Made by a program: the position numbers and the translations under genes
DNA from: Magnetospirillum sp.
GTDB taxonomy: Bacteria; Pseudomonadota; Alphaproteobacteria; Rhodospirillales; Magnetospirillaceae
Direction of reading: 5' to 3'
Assembly (NCBI GenBank): GCA_024707145.1
Contig: JANQAI010000005.1
Coordinates: forward strand, 682,001 to 746,000
Length of the DNA stretch: 64,000 nt
The notes under the pieces: model-generated
Told to the model about the DNA's origin: nothing
Databases searched by the model: none
Seen by the model: the letters and a program-made list of their open reading frames with translations, nothing else
Shown: in pieces, positions 28,589 to 39,175 of the stretch
Numbering within the stretch: the first letter of the stretch is position 1
Layout: every line of letters begins with the position of its first letter

Positions 28589-29793
28589 TCAGCAGCTCCC
28601 GGCGCCGGTCAGCGCTTCGGTATCGCGGGCGATCATCCACTCTTCGTTGGTGGGCAGGACCAGGGCCGCGGGCTCGTTGTGGCGGCTGATGATGCCTCCC
28701 TTTCCGCGCACCATCGCGCGGTTGGCCTCTTCGTCCAGTTCGATGCCCAGGGGCGCAGCCGCTGCAGGGTCATCGCCCGCATGGTGGCGGAGTTCTCGCC
28801 GATGCCGCCGGTGAACACCACCGCGTCCAGTCGCGGCAGCGACATGGCCAGCCCGCCGATGTGGCGGGCCAGGCGGTGGGCGAACACCTTGAGGGCCAGG
28901 GCGGCGCCCTCATGGCCGTCGCGGGCGGCTTCCTCCAGGATGCGGCAGTCGTTGGACAATTCCGACAAGCCCAGCAGACCGGAGCGCTTGTTCAGCACCG
29001 TGTCCATCTGCCTGGCGTCCAGTCCGGCCCGCTCGGCCAGATAGGACAGGGCGCCGGCATCCACGTCGCCGCAGCGGGTACCCATGATCAGGCCCTCCAG
29101 CGGGGTCATGCCCATGGTGGTGTCCACGCTCTGGCCGTCGCACACCGCCGTGGCCGAGGCGCCGTTGCCCAGATGGGCGATGACGAGGCCGTGGTCCTGG
29201 GGGTCGAGGCCCAGGATGCTCACGGTTTCTTCGGCCACGTAGCGATGGCTGCTGCCGTGGAAGCCGTAGCGGCGGATGCCGTAATCCCGGTAATAGGCCT
29301 GGGGCAGGCCGTACAGGAACGCCTCGGGCGGCATGGTCTGGTGGAAGGCGGTGTCGAACACCGCCACCTGGGGCACCTCCGGCATCTTCTCCAGCGCGGT
29401 GCGGATGCCCAGCACGTTGGCAGGATTGTGCAGCGGCGCCAGCGCATTGCAGGCCTCGATGTCGGCCAGCACGTCGGGGGTGATCAGGGCGGATTGCTTG
29501 AAGCGCTCGCCGCCATGGACGACCCGGTGGCCGACGGCGCGGATGGGGTCCAGCTTGCCGTCGGCGTCGAGGATTTCAATGAGGGCATCGAGCGCGCTGC
29601 CATGGCCGTCGGCGAGAAGGTGTCGCCGGACGGGGGCGCCGCCGTTCTTGTAGGTGATGCGGGCGTCGGGGTTGCCCAGGCATTCGGCGAGTCCGGATAC
29701 CACCGGCGCCCTGGCCTCGGACTCGAACACGGCGAATTTCAGCGACGAACTGCCGCAGTTGATCACCAGGGTCATGTTGGCGTTGTGCATCAT
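28589..29793 (-). CDS. ackA: Acetate kinase, frameshifted
   Basis: About 401 residues once one G is restored near 28755. The main frame carries VINCGSSSLKF, GHRVVHGGERF, HLGNGAS and FTGGIGENSATMRAMTLQRL; the C-terminal LGIELDEEANRAMVRGKG...EALTGAGSC is in the next frame and ends at 28589, directly before pta. Without the repair the protein ends at 28633 with unrelated sequence. The conserved sequence beyond the break points to a base-calling deletion. The enzyme makes acetate and ATP from acetyl phosphate. The start at 29793 is one of two adjacent ATGs behind GAGG; the family-like start MTLVINC would be 29775. Confidence 0.9.
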
Positions 29794-29829
29794 TTGGGAA
29801 CCTCGGAACCGGAGTTCGGTGGAATTGGG

Positions 29830-30615
29830 TCAGCTGACGGCCAGGCCGCGCGACGCGAACAGGGCGCGCGCCGCCTGGGTTTGCTCGGGGCTGGGCGTGG
29901 GGGTGGCGGCCAGCGGATAGGGGTGGTTCAGCGCCTGCCACTTGTGGGCGCCCATCTGGTGGAAGGGCAGCACCTCGACCCGTTCCACCAGCGGCCCCAG
30001 CCCGGCGGCGAAGTCGGCCAGCTTCAGGATGTCCGCCTCGCCGTCGGTCAGGCCGGGGACCAGCACGTAGCGAATCCACATGGGCTTGTTGAGCCGGACC
30101 AGGCGGAGGGCGAAATCCAGAGTGGGCTGCAACGGCTGCCCGGTGATGAGGTGATAGCGCTCGGGGTCGATGTGCTTGACGTCCAGTAGCACCAGATCCA
30201 CCGGGCGGAACCACTCGTCGTCCACCTCGGCATGCAGGAAGCCCTGGGTATCCAGCGCCGTGTGCAGGCCCAGCTCGTCCTTGAGGCGGGCCAGCAGACG
30301 TCCGGCGAAGGCGGCCTGGACCAACGGCTCGCCACCCGACAGGGTGACGCCGCCGGCGAATTTCAGGAAACCGGCATAGGGGCGGATTTCGTCCAGTGCC
30401 TGGTCCAGGGTGACCTCGCGGCCCCCGTGAAGCTTCCAGGTGTCGGGGTTGTGGCAGTACTGGCAGCGGAACAGGCAGCCGGACAGGAAGAATACGAAGC
30501 GCATGCCCGGGCCGTCCACGGCGGCACCGGATTCCACCGAGTGCAGATAGCCCAGAGGGGTTTGGGCGTCGTGGACCTGCGGGTCGAAGACGGTGGTGCG
30601 GACGGCGTCGAACAT
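29830..30615 (-). CDS. pflA: Pyruvate formate-lyase activating enzyme (radical SAM)
   Basis: 261 residues. The radical-SAM iron-sulfur motif CLFRCQYC has Cys47, Cys51 and Cys54; FAGGVTLSGGEPL and LLDVKHID are typical of PflA. GAGGAG precedes the ATG at 30615. It activates PflB by making its glycyl radical with S-adenosylmethionine, under low oxygen. It lies 48 bp downstream of pflB in the same direction and 36 bp before ackA. Length and spacing of motifs are normal, with a slightly long N-terminus (HDAQTPLGYLHSVESGA). Confidence 0.93.
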   Translation of the reverse strand: MFDAVRTTVFDPQVHDAQTPLGYLHSVESGAAVDGPGMRFVFFLSGCLFRCQYCHNPDTWKLHGGREVTLDQALDEIRPYAGFLKFAGGVTLSGGEPLVQAAFAGRLLARLKDELGLHTALDTQGFLHAEVDDEWFRPVDLVLLDVKHIDPERYHLITGQPLQPTLDFALRLVRLNKPMWIRYVLVPGLTDGEADILKLADFAAGLGPLVERVEVLPFHQMGAHKWQALNHPYPLAATPTPSPEQTQAARALFASRGLAVS

Positions 30616-30642
30616 GGCTTCGTACTCCTCTGCCGCTCCAGG

Positions 30643-30679
30643 CCTTACATGGCCTGGTGGCCCTTACATGGCCTGGTGG
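30643..30679. repeat. 18-bp tandem duplication at the pflB stop
   Basis: CCTTACATGGCCTGGTGG occurs at 30643-30660 and again at 30662-30679. The second copy contains the last codons and stop of pflB (HQAM-stop, minus strand); the first is an exact copy just beyond the stop. Confidence 0.8.
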
Positions 30680-32926
30680 AAAGTGCGGCTGATCACGTCA
30701 AGCTGCTGCTCCTTGCTCAGCTTGATGAAGTTGACCGCGTAGCCGGAGACGCGGATGGTCAGCTGCGGGTACTTCTCGGGGTGGTTCATGGCGTCGATCA
30801 GCGTGTCGCGGTTGAACACGTTGACGTTGACATGGAAGCCCCCGGCGGCGGCGAAGCCGTCCAGGCAGTTGGCCAGGTTGCGGGTGCGCTCGGCAGGGGT
30901 GTGGCCGAGCGCGTCCGGCGTGGCCGAGGCGGTCCAGCTTGATGCCGTCGAGCGCGCAGGCATAGGGCAGCTTGGCCACCGAGGCGCCGGCGGCGACGAA
31001 GCCCTTCACGTCGCGACCGTTCATGGGATTGGCGCCCGGCGCGAACGGCTCGCCGGCGCGGCGGCCGTCGGGCGTGTTGCCGGTCTTCTTGCCGTAGACC
31101 ACGTTGCTGGTGATGGTCAGCACCGACTGGGTCGGCATGGCGTCGCGGTAGAAGGCGGGCTGCGACGCGACCTTGTTCATGAAGGTTTCGGTCAGCCACA
31201 CCGCGATCTGGTCGGCGCGGTCGTCGTTGTTGCCATAGGCCGGGTAGTCACCTTCGACCTTGTAATCAACGGCCAGGCCCTTCTCGTTGCGGATCACGCT
31301 CACCTTGGCGTGCTTGATGGCCGACAGCGAGTCCGCCGCCACCGACAGCCCGGCGATGCCGCAGGCCATGGTGCGAAGGATGTCGCGGTCGTGCAGCGCC
31401 ATCTCGATGCGCTCGTAGGCGTACTTGTCGTGCATGTAGTGGATGGCGTTCAGCGCCTTGACGTAGGTCTTGGCCAGCCAGTCCATCATCTTGTCCAGCC
31501 TGGCCATGACCTCGTCGTAATCCAGCACGTCCGCGGTGATGGGTTCGAAGCCCTTGGCGACCACCGTGCCCAGCTTCTCGTCAACGCCGCCGTTGATGGC
31601 GTAGAGCAGGATCTTGGCCAGGTTGGCGCGGGCGCCGAAGAACTGCATCTGCTTGCCGATGCGCATGGCCGAGACGCAGCAGGCGATGCCGTAATCGTCG
31701 CCCCATTTCGGCCGCATCAGGTCGTCGTTCTCGTACTGGATGGAGCTGGTATCGGCGGAAACCTGGGCGCAGAAATCCTTGAACCCGCGCGGCAGCTGGG
31801 TGCTCCACAGCACGGTCAGGTTGGGCTCGGGCGCCGGGCCCAGGTTGTACAGCGTATTGAGAAGGCGGAAGTTGCTGCGGGTGACCAGGGTGCGGCCGTC
31901 CTCGCCCATGCCGCCCAGGCACTCGGTGACCCAGGTGGGATCGCCCGAGAACAGGGTGTCGTAATCGGGGGTGCGCAGGAAGCGGACGATGCGCAGCTTG
32001 ATGACGAGGTCGTCGACCATCTCCTGCGCCTTTTCCTCGGTCAGCAGGCCGGCTTTGATGTCGCGCTGGATGTAGATGTCCAGGAAGGTGGAGACGCGGC
32101 CCAGCGACATGGCGGCGCCGTTCTGCTCCTTTACCGCGGCGAGATAGCCCAGATAGGTCCACTGGATGGCCTCGCGGGCGTTGGCCGCCGGGCGCGACAG
32201 GTCGAAGCCGTAGGTGGCGCCCATCTCGCGCAGCTCGTCCAGGGCGCGGAACTGTTCGGACAGCTCCTCGCGCTGGCGGATCACGTCCTCGGTGAAGGGG
32301 ACGTCGTCCAGCTCATGGAAGCGGGCCTGGCGCTCGCGGCGCAGGAAGTCGGTGCCGTAGAGCGCGACGCGGCGGTAGTCGCCGATAATTCGGCCGCGGC
32401 CATAGGCGTCGGGCAGGCCGGTGATCACGCCGGACTTGCGGGCGGCCAGGATGTCGGGGCTGTAGACGTCGAAGACGCCCTGGTTGTGGCTCTTGCGGTA
32501 CTTGGTCCAGACCGCCTTGACCACCGGGTCGATCTGGTAGCCATAGGCCTCCAGGCCCGATTCCACCATGCGCAGGCCGCCATTGGGCATGATCGCCCGT
32601 TTCAGCGGCGCGTCGGTCTGTAGGCCGACGATGATCTCGCTGGCGCGGTCGATGTAGCCGGCGTCGTGGGCGGTGATGCCGGCGGGACGGTCGACCGAGG
32701 CGTCCAGGATGCCCTTGGCGCGCTCTTCCTTCAGCAGCTCGCCCAGCTGTGCCCACAGCTTGCGGGTGCGCTCGGTGGGGCCGGACAGGAAGGACGCGTC
32801 GCCGAGATAGGGGGTGTAGTTGTTCTGGATGAAGTCGCGCACGTCGACGCGGGTCTTCCAGGCGGCGCCGGCGAAACCTTTCCAGGGGTCCACCAGAAAT
32901 TCGGTCTCGTTGAACAGGTTATCCAT
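30664..32926 (-). CDS. pflB: Pyruvate formate-lyase, frameshifted
   Basis: About 753 residues after removing one extra base near 30934. The main frame runs from the ATG at 32926 (AGGAGAGG upstream) and includes the adjacent catalytic cysteines Cys416-Cys417 in GIACCVSAM. The end is in another frame: [11 protein letters not shown]...[23 protein letters not shown] and the glycyl-radical motif RVSGYAVNF near the C-terminus. The CC pair and the pflA neighbour identify it as pyruvate formate-lyase rather than another glycyl radical enzyme. It cleaves pyruvate with CoA to acetyl-CoA and formate without oxygen. The break looks like a sequencing insertion, since the radical domain is fully conserved. 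Confidence 0.92.
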
Positions 32927-32954
32927 GATCCTCTCCTAAGGACGAGGAGGCAGG

Positions 32955-32979
32955 GGGCCGCCCCCGGGGGGGGCGGCCC
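32955..32979 (-). promoter_or_regulatory. Intercistronic hairpin between cstA and pflB
   Basis: An 11-bp perfect stem, GGGCCGCCCCC with GGGGGCGGCCC, with a 3-nt loop, 11 nt after the cstA stop. No T-run follows on the minus strand. It may separate cstA and pflB expression by partial termination or mRNA processing. Confidence 0.5.
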
Positions 32980-32989
32980 GGCTGTCCCG

Positions 32990-34797
32990 TTACTCGGCAG
33001 GCGATACGGCGTGAGCGATGGCGGTCTTGGTCCGCAGGGGGAAGAGTTCCTTCCACTTGCGCAGCGAGGCGACCAGGATGACGACGCCCAGCACCAGCAT
33101 GATGATGGAGATGGCGGCGTTGAAGGGATTGAAGCCCTTGGCGGCCGGGTTCAGGTAGACGTTGGCGACCATCCAGTAACCGGCGTAATTGACGGTCACG
33201 AACAGGTAGGCCAGCGGGATCAGGCAGGTCAGCATGTAGCTGCGCTTGGCCGACAGGCGCAGGATGATGGTGGCGCCGATCATCAGGCCGATGGAGGCCA
33301 TGAGCTGGTTGGACACGCCGAACAGAGCCCACACCGAGTTGATGTCGCCCGAGTTCAGCAGGTAGCCCCACAGGGCGCAGGCGATCACGCTGGCACCGAA
33401 GGAGCCGGGCAGCCAGTCAAGCTGCTTCAGCTTGGGATAGACGTCGCCGCCCAGGTCCTGGATCAGGTAGCGCGAGACGCGGGTGCCCGAGTCGATGGCG
33501 GTCAGGATGAACACCGCCTCGAACATGATGACGAACTGGAAGAAATAAGCGGCCAGGTGGCTGAACCACGGGATGCGGGTGAAGATCTCGGTCATGCCCA
33601 CCGCCAGGGTGACGGCGCCGCCGGTGCGGCCATAGAGGTCGAGGCCGATGGTTTCCGCCAGACGGGGCAGGTCCACCACGTCCATGCCCAGCGTCTTGAA
33701 GACGGCGGGGGCGGAATTGATGGCGAAGTAATCGGCGGGGTGCAGGGCAGTGGCGGCGATCAGGGCCATCACGCCGACCACGCATTCGGCCAGCATGGCG
33801 CCGAAGGCGACGGTCTGGATGTCGCTCCACTTGTCCACCAGCTTGGGCGTGGTGCCCGAGCCGATGAAGGCGTGGAAGCCCGAGATGGCGCCGCAGGCGA
33901 TGGTGATGGAGATGAAGGGCCACACCGGGCCGGCCAGCACGAGGCCGCCGCCGGCGATAAACTGGGTCAGGGCGGGGAAGCGGATTTCCGGGTTGATGAA
34001 AATGACGCCGACCACCAGGGCGCCGAACACGCCGATCTTCAGGAAGCTGGACAGATAGCCGCGGGGGTCAGCAGCAGCCATACCGGCAGGGTGCTGGCGA
34101 AGAAGGCGTAGATGGGCAGGGCCAGGCTGACGGTCTGGTGGTGCAGGGTCAGGAAGTCGCCCAGCCAAGTGCCCTGCAAGTAGGGGCCGGCCAGGACCGA
34201 GGCCATGATGGCGGCGAGGCCCACATAGGTGGCGCCCTTGGCGTTGCCGGTGATGCGTTCATACAGGCCGACGCCGATGGCGATCGGGATGGTCATGAAC
34301 ACGGCGAAGGTGCCCCAGGCGTTGCGTTCCAGCGCATGCACCACGACCATGGACAGGCCGGCCATGGTGATGGTGATGATGAACAGCATGGCCAGGCCGG
34401 TGCACCAGCCGGCTACCGGACCCAACTCGGCCTTGGCGACCTCGGACAGGGATTGACCCTTGTGCTTCATCGAGGCGAACAGCACGACGGTGTCGTGTAC
34501 CGCGCCGCCGATGACGCAGCCGATCAAGAGCCACAGGAAGCTGGGAAGATAGCCGTACTGGGCGGCCAGAACCGGGCCCACCAGCGGGCCGGCGGCGGCG
34601 ATGGCGGCGAAATGCTGGCCGGCGTTCACCCACTTCTTGGTGGGGACGTAGTTGCGGCCGTCTTTGAGTTCGTGGGAGGGGGTGACGAGGGAATCGTCGG
34701 CGTTCAGAACCTTGCGGACAAAGAACACGCCATAGAAGCGGTAACAGAGGGCAAGGATGCAGAGCGTGGCGATCACAAAGGTTAAGGCGTGATCCAT
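32990..34797 (-). CDS. cstA: CstA/BtsT-family carbon-starvation or pyruvate transporter, frameshifted
   Basis: About 602 residues in two frames joined by restoring one base near 34068. The N-terminal part starts MDHALTFVIATLCILALCYRFYG, with PTKKWVNAGQHFAAIAAAGPLVGPVLAAQYG, a CstA hallmark; the C-terminal part continues DPRGYLSSFLKIGVFGALVVGV through many membrane helices. GGAGAG precedes the ATG at 34797. CstA relatives in Escherichia coli include BtsT, a pyruvate/proton symporter, and CstA, a peptide/pyruvate carrier. The LytS/LytTR genes upstream and pflB downstream favour pyruvate uptake here. Substrate is an inference from context. Confidence 0.87.
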
Positions 34798-34931
34798 GAT
34801 GGCTCTCCGCGAAAAGATGCACCATCACCCTAGTCCCCTTGTGGGAAAGGGTGGGGGCGTTCCCGGGGAGCGGCAGAATAGGGATGCGAGCGGTTGGGAT
34901 CCGGGGGGCGAGTGGCGAAAACCGGAGGCTG

Positions 34932-35036
34932 TCATCCCGAGGCTTGCCGAGGGATCTCATCCTGCCAGGGCCACGCCGGTTCTGAAGCGGTGTGCCAGGC
35001 GGAGATCTTTCGTCGGCTGCGCCTCCTCAAGATGAC
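34932..35036. repeat. Degenerate double-hairpin repeat (third family)
   Basis: The left end GTCATCCCGAGGCTTGCCGAGGGATCTC and the right end GAGATCTTTCG...CTCCTCAAGATGACA are inverted relative to each other with mismatches. Layout resembles the widespread alphaproteobacterial GTCATCCCGAG/GGATGAC intergenic elements. It lies between the divided ends of the btsR and cstA genes (34798-35091), where I see no gene. Confidence 0.6.
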
Positions 35037-35091
35037 AAGGGAGGGGAAGCAGGGCAGGCGTGGAGTGGTCGGTGAAAAGCCCAAGCCGCCT

Positions 35092-35808
35092 TCAGGCGAT
35101 ACCCAGGCGTTCCTTCAGCGGGCCCAGGAAGCGGCGGCTGACCGGGACCATCTGGCCCGAGATGGTCTGGATTTCCGCCAGGCCGTTGTCGCCGAACTGG
35201 ATTTCCTTGATGCGGTCGGGATTGACCAGGAACTGGCGGTGGCAGCGCATCAGCGGGGTGCGTTCCTCCAGCGTGCGCAGCGTCAGCTCGGTGAAGCGCT
35301 CCTGGCCGTCCTGGGCGATGACGTAGACGCCCGCCGGGGTGGAGGAGATGAACTCCACGTCCTCCAGCTTGACCAAGTAGATGCGGTTCTGGCCGGTGCA
35401 GGGAATCTGGCGCAGCGGATTGCCGCCGGCCAGCGGCGCCATGTCCTGGGCGCTGCGGTCGCGGCGCAGGCGTTGCAGGGTCTTGTTCAGGCGCGCCGGG
35501 TCGATGGGCTTGAGCAGGTAGTCGAAGGCGTTCTCCTCGAACGCCTTCAGCGCGTATTCGTCATGGGCGGTCAGGAAGACGACGCGCGGCATGCGCTCGG
35601 GATCCAGCATGCTCAGCATTTCCAGGCCGCTGACGCGCGGCATCTGGATATCCAGGAAGACCACGTCGGGCGACAGCCGGTTGATGGCGGCGATGGCCTC
35701 GATGGCATTGGCCGATTCGGCGACCACCTCCAGGTCGCTTTCCCGTTCCAGCAGGCAGCGCAGCTCGCCCCGCGCCAATTGCTCGTCGTCGACGATCAGC
35801 ACCTTCAT
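35092..35808 (-). CDS. btsR: LytTR-family response regulator
   Basis: 238 residues. An N-terminal receiver domain has acidic residues DDE at 7-9, phospho-acceptor Asp53 (VVFLDIQMP) and Lys in LLKPID. A C-terminal LytTR DNA-binding domain (about 135-238) shows [17 protein letters not shown]. Its start overlaps the stop of the kinase gene (ATGA), so the two are coupled. LytS/LytTR pairs in enterobacteria (BtsSR, YpdAB) sense pyruvate and switch on transporters. The nearest target candidate is the cstA-pflB-pflA-ackA-pta-focA unit that starts 295 bp downstream. Confidence 0.85.
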   Translation of the reverse strand: MKVLIVDDEQLARGELRCLLERESDLEVVAESANAIEAIAAINRLSPDVVFLDIQMPRVSGLEMLSMLDPERMPRVVFLTAHDEYALKAFEENAFDYLLKPIDPARLNKTLQRLRRDRSAQDMAPLAGGNPLRQIPCTGQNRIYLVKLEDVEFISSTPAGVYVIAQDGQERFTELTLRTLEERTPLMRCHRQFLVNPDRIKEIQFGDNGLAEIQTISGQMVPVSRRFLGPLKERLGIA

Positions 35809-37496
35809 GCGGCAACGGTCTCCAGCGGCACGCGCATGTTGATCCGGGTGAACACGTCGCGCTCGTGCTCGACGGCCAGCCCGTAGCGCTCGCCATAGCG
35901 GGTCTTGATGCGGCGGTCCACCAGGTTCATGCCCAAACCATCGCCGCCGGGCTTGGCCTCGTACAGGCCGGCATTGTCCTCCACCGTCAGCAGCAGGTCG
36001 CCGCCGTCGCGTCGCGCCGCGATGCGGATATGGCCGCCGCCCAGCAATTGCGACGTCCCGTGCTTGATGGCGTTCTCCACCAGCGGCTGGAGCGAAAAGG
36101 CGGGCAGGCGCGCGTCGGCCACATTGTCGTCCACGTCGATCTCGACGCTCAGGCGGTCGTTGAAGCGGGCCAGCTCGATCTGGAGGTAGGCGTTCACGTG
36201 CTCGATCTCGTCGCTCAGGCACGCCTCCTCGCTGGGCCGCTTCAGGTTCTTGCGGAAGAAGGTGGACAGGTACTGCACCAGGACGCGCGCCCGCTCGGGG
36301 TTGCTGCGGATCACCGCCGACAGGGTGTTCAGCGTGTTGAACAGGAAGTGCGGGTTGACCTGGGCGTGCAGCAGCTTGATCTCGGACTGCGACAGCATCT
36401 GCTTCTGGCGCTCGTAGCGGCCGGCCAGGATCTGGTTGGACAGCAGCCGGGCGATGCCCTCGCCCAGGGTGCGGTTGATGGTGGAGAACAGCTTGGTCTT
36501 GGGCTCGTACAGCTTGATGGCGCCGATCACCTGATCGTCCTCGCCCTGCAGCGGGATGACCAGCGACGCCCCCAGCGGGCAGTCGCTCTTGATCGAACAC
36601 TGATAGGCCACTTCGTTGCCGTCGGCGTACATGACCTGGTTGTTGGCGATGGCCTGCAGCGTCTGCAGCGAGGTCAGCGGCATGCCGGGCAGGTGGTGGT
36701 CGCTGCCGATGCCGATGAAGGCCAGGGTCTTGGTGCGGTCGGTGATGGCCACTGCGCCGACGCCGGTCTCCTCGTAGATGATGCGGGCCACCTTCATGCT
36801 GTTTTCCTGGTTGAAGCCGCGGCGCAGCACGCCGTCGGCGCGGGCGGCGATCTTCAGCGCCTTGGCGGAAAACACGCTGGATTGCTTCTCGATGATGGTG
36901 CGGCGGTCCAGCAGGATGCGCATGAACATGGCGGCGCCGACGGAATTGGCGGTCAGCATGGGCAGGGCGATGCTTTCCACCAGATGCACGGCGTCCTCGA
37001 AGGGGCGCGCCACCACGATGATGATCAGCATCTGCACCACTTCGGCGAACAGGGTCACCAGCCCCACGGTCAGCGGGTTGAACAGCTTGTCGTGCCGTCC
37101 GCCCTGGATCATGTAGCGGTGGAAGACGCCGCCGATCAGCCCCTCGGTCATGGTCGAGATGGCGCAGGCCAGCGCGGTGAAGCCGCCCATGGAATAACGG
37201 TGCAGTCCGCCGGTCAGCCCCACCGCCAGGCCCACCATCGGCCCGCCCAGCAGGCCGCCCAATACCGCACCGATGGCGCGGGTGTTGGCGATGGAATCCT
37301 CGATGCGCAGGCCGAAATAGGTGCCCATGATGCAGAACATGGAAAACACCAGATAGCACGCGATCCGATAGGGCAGGCGGATCGTCACATGCATCAGGGG
37401 AATGAACAGCGGGGTCTTGCTGAGCAGATAGGCGATCACGAGGTAGACGCACATCTGCTGGAGCAGCGACACGACCAGATTGAGCGATTCGATCAT
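35805..37496 (-). CDS. btsS: LytS/BtsS-type sensor histidine kinase
   Basis: 563 residues. An N-terminal 5TMR-LYT membrane sensor occupies about 1-190 ([26 protein letters not shown] is typical). It is followed by a GAF domain (about 215-360), then the His_kinase domain with His383 in [14 protein letters not shown], and an HATPase with LVENAIKHG. Two cysteines in [10 protein letters not shown] lie in the GAF region. The closest characterised relative type is BtsS, a high-affinity pyruvate sensor. With cstA and pyruvate formate-lyase downstream, extracellular pyruvate is the likely signal. Family membership is firm; ligand is inferred. Confidence 0.87.
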   Translation of the reverse strand: MIESLNLVVSLLQQMCVYLVIAYLLSKTPLFIPLMHVTIRLPYRIACYLVFSMFCIMGTYFGLRIEDSIANTRAIGAVLGGLLGGPMVGLAVGLTGGLHRYSMGGFTALACAISTMTEGLIGGVFHRYMIQGGRHDKLFNPLTVGLVTLFAEVVQMLIIIVVARPFEDAVHLVESIALPMLTANSVGAAMFMRILLDRRTIIEKQSSVFSAKALKIAARADGVLRRGFNQENSMKVARIIYEETGVGAVAITDRTKTLAFIGIGSDHHLPGMPLTSLQTLQAIANNQVMYADGNEVAYQCSIKSDCPLGASLVIPLQGEDDQVIGAIKLYEPKTKLFSTINRTLGEGIARLLSNQILAGRYERQKQMLSQSEIKLLHAQVNPHFLFNTLNTLSAVIRSNPERARVLVQYLSTFFRKNLKRPSEEACLSDEIEHVNAYLQIELARFNDRLSVEIDVDDNVADARLPAFSLQPLVENAIKHGTSQLLGGGHIRIAARRDGGDLLLTVEDNAGLYEAKPGGDGLGMNLVDRRIKTRYGERYGLAVEHERDVFTRINMRVPLETVAA

Positions 37497-37626
37497 GGAC
37501 TACGCTTGGTCGGAAACCGTGCATCCGCGGGCGGGGGCCGGCGCTGCACCCGCCAACTATATCAGGCGCGGTTTTTCCGGCGCAACCGAATGGGGGTTGT
37601 CCTTAGGCGGCTCTTGTCATCGCGCT

Positions 37627-38703
37627 CTATGGGGCGAAGGCGACCTGGGCGATGGGCGGCAGGGTGGTCGCGAGATTGTGCCAGTATTCGCCGCCGTCCC
37701 GGCCGAGCCAAAGATTGCCGGTGGTCGAGCCCATGGCCAGCAGGGTGCCGGACGCGTCCACCGTCAGGGCATGGCGGTAGACCAGGTCGTAGCTGCTCGC
37801 CGGCAGGCCGTCGCTCAGCGCGGTGAAGGTGGCGCCGCCATCGCTGGTGCGGTTGACCACCAGATGAAGGTCCGGCGGCACGCGGCACTCATCCTTGACC
37901 GCCGGCACGAACCACGCGGTTCCCGGCGCGGCCGGATGGGCGGCCACGGCGAAGCCGAAGGCCGATGGCCGGACATCGGGGATTTCCGCGAAGGTTTCGG
38001 CACCATCGGTGGATCGGAAGATGCCGTTGTGGTGCTGGCACCATACGACGTCGGGCGCCGCTTGGCAGTGGGCCAGCCGATGCGGGTCCTGATGCACCGG
38101 ATCGAAGGCTTGGCCGGGCGGCATGTATTCGGCGCGCAGGCCGTGTCCGGCCTGTCGCCATCGGGCCCCGGCATCGTCGCTTTTCCAGATGCCGCCCGAC
38201 GAGATGGCGACGGTCAGCCGGCGGGCGTCACGCGGGTCGACCAGGATGGTGTGCAGGCCGGACAGGTCGAACCCGCCGCCGAACCAGCGGGCGCGCTCGG
38301 GGACGTTCCACAGGGACTGCACCAACGACCAGCTTTCCCCGCCGTCGGGGCTGGTGAACAGCGCGGCGGGCAAGGTGCCGGCCCATAGGCGCCCGGGTTC
38401 GTCGGCGCCGCCCGCCGCCAGCGTCCAGACCATGTCCACTGCCGGCGCGTCGGGGCCGGGCTGCGCCGGGAAGGCCGGTGCCGCCAGCGCGCGCCACGTG
38501 GCCCCGCCATCATCCGAACGATGCAGCTTGACGCCGAAATGCCCCAACCGCAACGCGGCGATCTGCGCGCCGTCGCGCGGGTCGGCCAGCACGGCGGTCA
38601 CCGGCTCGCCCAGGAAGGCAGGCGGCTGAGCGACCCAATCCCCGTCCCGGCGGCGAAAGCCCAGCAGCCCCTTGCGGCTGGCGACAAGCAGAAGGTCGGC
38701 CAT
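37627..38703 (-). CDS. BNR/YVTN-type beta-propeller protein
   Basis: 358 residues with repeated Asp-box (SxDxGxTW) motifs: SDDGGATWRAL, SPDGGESWSL, SDDAGARWRQA, STDGAETFAEI and TSDGGATFTAL, spaced as propeller blades. No signal peptide, so it is cytoplasmic. The start at 38703 has GGGAGG 6 nt upstream; the ATG at 38709 would leave no spacing. It begins 2 nt after the stop of a MoaD-like gene, a pair seen in many bacteria but without assigned function as far as I know. Sialidase-like folds share these boxes, but the catalytic arginine triad is not evident, so glycosidase activity is unlikely. Confidence 0.75.
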   Translation of the reverse strand: MADLLLVASRKGLLGFRRRDGDWVAQPPAFLGEPVTAVLADPRDGAQIAALRLGHFGVKLHRSDDGGATWRALAAPAFPAQPGPDAPAVDMVWTLAAGGADEPGRLWAGTLPAALFTSPDGGESWSLVQSLWNVPERARWFGGGFDLSGLHTILVDPRDARRLTVAISSGGIWKSDDAGARWRQAGHGLRAEYMPPGQAFDPVHQDPHRLAHCQAAPDVVWCQHHNGIFRSTDGAETFAEIPDVRPSAFGFAVAAHPAAPGTAWFVPAVKDECRVPPDLHLVVNRTSDGGATFTALSDGLPASSYDLVYRHALTVDASGTLLAMGSTTGNLWLGRDGGEYWHNLATTLPPIAQVAFAP

Positions 38704-38705
38704 GC

Positions 38706-38975
38706 TCATCCTCCCGACAGGGCCTGGAAGACAAAGACGTCGTCGTCGGGCCCGACGCGATCGCTCAAGCCGATGCGGTCGGCCACGGGCTGGTCGTTGA
38801 CATAGACATTGACATGCCGGCGCACCCGCCCCTGCTCGTCGACCAGATAGGAGCGCAACGGGGGATTGGCGGCAAACACCTCATCCAGCACCTGACGCAC
38901 CGTGCCGCCGTTGATGCGGGCCGGCGGACAGGCGACATGGCGGCGCAAATTGGCGGTGAACACGACCTCGCCCAT
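38706..38975 (-). CDS. MoaD/ThiS-family small protein
   Basis: 89 residues with a ubiquitin-like pattern: an N-terminal strand VVFTANLRRHV, VNVYVNDQPV in the middle, DDDVFVFQALSGG at the end. The C-terminal Gly-Gly is the activation and sulfur-carrier site of MoaD/ThiS proteins. GGAGTGGGAA precedes the ATG. It forms a two-gene unit with the propeller protein downstream. It may carry sulfur or be conjugated, but molybdopterin or thiamine genes are not next to it, so the pathway is open. Confidence 0.78.
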   Translation of the reverse strand: MGEVVFTANLRRHVACPPARINGGTVRQVLDEVFAANPPLRSYLVDEQGRVRRHVNVYVNDQPVADRIGLSDRVGPDDDVFVFQALSGG

Positions 38976-39112
38976 TTCCCACTCCGGCCGTGCCGCCAGG
39001 CTTTGCCCGGCGTCATGGCGAGATATTGGGATCGAATCACAGGTGGCAAGATTGCTCCGCCCATCTGGTTAGCCTTGACCGACGCGCGGCGACGGACCAC
39101 CTCCCAGGCCTC

Positions 39113-39144
39113 GGAACCCGGTATTGCGGGAACCCGGTATTGCG
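39113..39144 (+). repeat. 16-bp tandem duplication
   Basis: GGAACCCGGTATTGCG occurs twice head to tail (39113-39128 and 39129-39144), 32 nt upstream of the start at 39176, inside the probable promoter or leader of that gene. Confidence 0.8.
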
Positions 39145-39175
39145 GTTGTCCTGTTCCAGAACGGAAACCATCACG

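Noticed and set aside
30664..32926. Another glycyl radical enzyme such as a choline or glycerol lyase
   Set aside because: The adjacent double cysteine and the neighbours pflA, ackA, pta and focA identify pyruvate formate-lyase.
28589..34797. Programmed frameshifting or pseudogenes in ackA, pflB and cstA
   Set aside because: The shifts differ in direction, lack slippery-site plus structure signals, and the downstream parts are fully conserved; sequencing error explains them better.
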